Shown: one piece after another, positions 62,591 through 64,000 of the stretch | Numbering within the stretch: the first letter of the stretch is position 1 | Layout: every line of letters begins with the position of its first letter | DNA from: Amycolatopsis mongoliensis | GTDB taxonomy: Bacteria; Actinomycetota; Actinomycetes; Mycobacteriales; Pseudonocardiaceae | Length of the DNA stretch: 64,000 bases | Direction: 5' to 3' | NCBI RefSeq assembly: GCF_030285665.1 | Contig: NZ_CP127295.1 | Span: 4,092,001 to 4,156,000, forward strand | Position numbers and translations under genes: made by a program | Notes under the pieces: generated by a model | What the model was told of the DNA's origin: nothing | Database searches by the model: none | The model's input: the letters and a program-made list of their open reading frames with translations, nothing else

Positions 62591-63651
62591 CGGCGCATGA
62601 CCAAGTCCGACTCCGGTGGTCGCGCCAGGATGAGATCCACGACCTCACGCCGCGGCGACCGCGAGCACACCGGGTCGGTCGCCGCGGCGTCGCCGGTGAG
62701 CAGGAACGCCTGGCAGCGGCAGCCGCCGAAGTCGAGCCCGCGGCGGTCGCACGTGCGGCACGGCTCGCTCATCCAGTCTTCGCCGCGGTAGGCGGTGAAC
62801 GACTCGGAGCCGTACCAGATCTCGGCGAGCGGCGTGTCGCGGACGTTGGACAGCGAAAGCGTCGAAATCGCCGACGCCGCCGGGCACGGCAGCACGGTTC
62901 CGTCCGGCGCCACGGTCAGCTGCCGCGCACCCCAGCCGTACATGCACGGCTTGGGATACGGCTCGTAGTAGTCGGCGACCACGTAGACGATCTCCATGGT
63001 GCCGCGCAGCCGCTGGACCGCCGCACGCACCAGCGGCTCCGCGGCCGCGAGCTGCGCGCGAGTCGGCATCAGCGCCTCGCGGTTGCGCAGCGCCCAGCCG
63101 TAGTACTGGGTGTTCGCCAGCTCCAGGCGGTCCGCGCCCATCCGCTCGGCCAGCTCGATGATGCCGGCCAGCTGGTCGTGGTTGCGCCGGTGCAGCACCA
63201 CGTTGAGCGACAGCGGCAGCCCGCTCGACTTCACGAGAGCGGCCGCGGCGAGCTTGTGGTCGAACGCTCGCGCGCCGGCCAGCAGATCGGCGCGCTCCCG
63301 CGTCGCGCCCTGCGCCGACAGCTGGACGTGCGCCAGCCCGCGCTCGACGAGGTCGTCGAGCCGCGCCGCGGTCAGGCCGAGCCCGGAGGTGACGAGGTTG
63401 ACGTAGCAGCCGAGCGAACTCGCGTGCGCCACGAGCGAAGGCAGGTCCGGCCGGGCCAGCGGCTCACCGCCGGACAGGTGCACCTGCAGCACGCCCAGTT
63501 CGCGCGCCTGTGAGAGCACCGAAAGCCAGTCCTCCGTGGACAGTTCGGCGGCGCGCGCCACGAGCTCGACCGGGTTCGAGCAATAAGGACAGTGCAGCGG
63601 GCAGCGGTGGGTCAGCTCGGCCAGCAGGCCGAGCGGCGCGCTCACGTCCAT
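62587..63651 (-). CDS. pqqE: PqqE, radical SAM enzyme of PQQ biosynthesis
   Basis: 354-residue radical SAM/SPASM enzyme forming the Glu-Tyr carbon-carbon crosslink in PqqA. The radical cluster motif is C17-x3-C21-x2-C24 (CPLHCPYC). SPASM cysteines are in KPCMYGW, VLPCPAA and EPCRTCDRRGLDFGGCRCQ. It overlaps pqqD (10 bp) and pqqB (4 bp), so it is tightly coupled. It is the only radical SAM enzyme in the window and belongs to PQQ, not to the peptide cassettes. Confidence 0.96.
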   Translation of the reverse strand: MDVSAPLGLLAELTHRCPLHCPYCSNPVELVARAAELSTEDWLSVLSQARELGVLQVHLSGGEPLARPDLPSLVAHASSLGCYVNLVTSGLGLTAARLDDLVERGLAHVQLSAQGATRERADLLAGARAFDHKLAAAALVKSSGLPLSLNVVLHRRNHDQLAGIIELAERMGADRLELANTQYYGWALRNREALMPTRAQLAAAEPLVRAAVQRLRGTMEIVYVVADYYEPYPKPCMYGWGARQLTVAPDGTVLPCPAASAISTLSLSNVRDTPLAEIWYGSESFTAYRGEDWMSEPCRTCDRRGLDFGGCRCQAFLLTGDAAATDPVCSRSPRREVVDLILARPPESDLVMRR

Positions 63652-63908
63652 GCGACGACCCGCCGTTCGCCCAGCCGCGCCAGCACGTCGAGGACGTCCT
63701 GCTCCCGGACGCCGGTGAAGCGCTTTCCCAAGACCTCGGTGATGTCGGTGACGGTCCGGGAGCCGTCGCAGAGTTCGAGCACCGCGGCCGCGGTGGTGTT
63801 CGGCACCAGCACGCCTTCGGGGAACAGCAGGACGTGCGTCTCCCGGACGTGGTCGAAGGACAGCCGCACGCCGCGACGCAGCTGGGGCACCGATCCCACG
63901 GTGATCAC
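63642..63908 (-). CDS. pqqD: PqqD, RiPP recognition element of PQQ biosynthesis
   Basis: 88-residue peptide chaperone that binds the PqqA leader and presents it to PqqE. The PqqD fold is seen (PQLRRGVRLSFDHVRETHVLLFPEGVLVPN, then VLELCDGSRTVTDI). GTG 63908 is chosen: it overlaps the pqqC stop as GTGA, and the longer frame to 63956 would lie inside pqqC. Confidence 0.92.
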   Translation of the reverse strand: MITVGSVPQLRRGVRLSFDHVRETHVLLFPEGVLVPNTTAAAVLELCDGSRTVTDITEVLGKRFTGVREQDVLDVLARLGERRVVAWT

Positions 63909-64000
63909 CTCGCCGCCCGCTCGATCGCGTCGAGCATCGACCACAGGACGTCGCACTTGAACGACAGCGCGGCGATCGCGCGATCCTGCTGTTCGCGCGT
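63905..64000 (-). CDS. pqqC: PqqC, C-terminal end only (cut by window edge)
   Basis: The last 31 codons of a frame ending ALSFKCDVLWSMLDAI followed by ERAAR. This is the characteristic C-terminus of PqqC, the cofactor-free oxidase that closes the PQQ ring. The 5' part lies beyond the right edge, where pqqA would also be expected. Confidence 0.85.
   Translation of the reverse strand, partial: TREQQDRAIAALSFKCDVLWSMLDAIERAAR

Noticed and set aside
62587..63651. The radical SAM gene as maturase for the cassette peptides
   Set aside because: Its overlap with pqqC, pqqD and pqqB and its PqqE-type SPASM cysteines place it in PQQ biosynthesis, about 38 kb from the cassettes.
1..64000. tRNA, rRNA, CRISPR arrays, integrases, prophage genes and riboswitches
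   Set aside because: Looked for by eye and none seen; regular spaced repeats or cloverleaf-like ends were not found. A covariance-model search would be needed to exclude small RNAs.

Overview
The window is very GC-rich, almost gap-free DNA from a high-GC actinobacterium. Gene families (FxsT/VMAP conflict-type genes, DUF574 methyltransferases, LtrA, MmyB-type regulators, PQQ genes) and codon bias suggest a Pseudonocardiaceae member such as Amycolatopsis; the genus is an inference. No rRNA, tRNA, CRISPR array, transposase or phage gene was recognised.

1-4235: an acyl-CoA dehydrogenase cut by the left edge, a short-chain dehydrogenase divergent from an MmyB-type regulator, and an LtrA membrane protein. 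4292-24428 is the most notable region: two tandem, diverged copies of a six-gene cassette. Each copy has, rightward, a nucleotide-cyclase-like effector with a C-terminal effector-associated domain, a VMAP-type adaptor with an N-terminal domain of the same kind, a MoxR AAA+ ATPase, and a giant SAV_2336/vWA + NB-ARC + TPR protein (FxsT type). Tail-to-tail with these are a HExxH peptide beta-hydroxylase-like enzyme and a 63-residue precursor-like peptide. The two peptides share the C-terminus IPVTASGSxGAxRVD, and no radical SAM maturase is present in either copy. This looks like a sensor/conflict-type system wired to a modified peptide.

24714-36864: a frameshifted double-TetR regulator divergent from a fadA-fadB beta-oxidation operon, a small monooxygenase-like protein, a secreted GH92 mannosidase, an MMPL transporter with an internal 27-bp tandem duplication, a two-component system and a frameshifted metallo-beta-lactamase-fold gene. 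36971-47144: a DUF3761 lipoprotein, an MFS transporter, three tandem DUF574 methyltransferases, a ThDP enzyme plus FAD-linked oxidase operon, a scar where a multicopper oxidase remnant abuts a LysR remnant, a secreted cutinase-like protein, an aldo/keto reductase and a 30-residue His-rich peptide.

47541-57364: a catabolic island (DUF3830, class III aminotransferase, succinate-semialdehyde dehydrogenase, tartrate dehydrogenase-like enzyme, two maleate isomerase/Asp-Glu racemase-like proteins, D-2-hydroxyacid dehydrogenase, amidase) with its own GntR/FCD regulator. Three near-identical ATTGTYGACAAT palindromes lie at its promoters, which points to a single regulon. 57423-64000: small hypothetical and MaoC genes, an MFS exporter with an ArsR-like regulator, a repeat-plus-beta-propeller protein, and a pqqCDEB operon running off the right edge.
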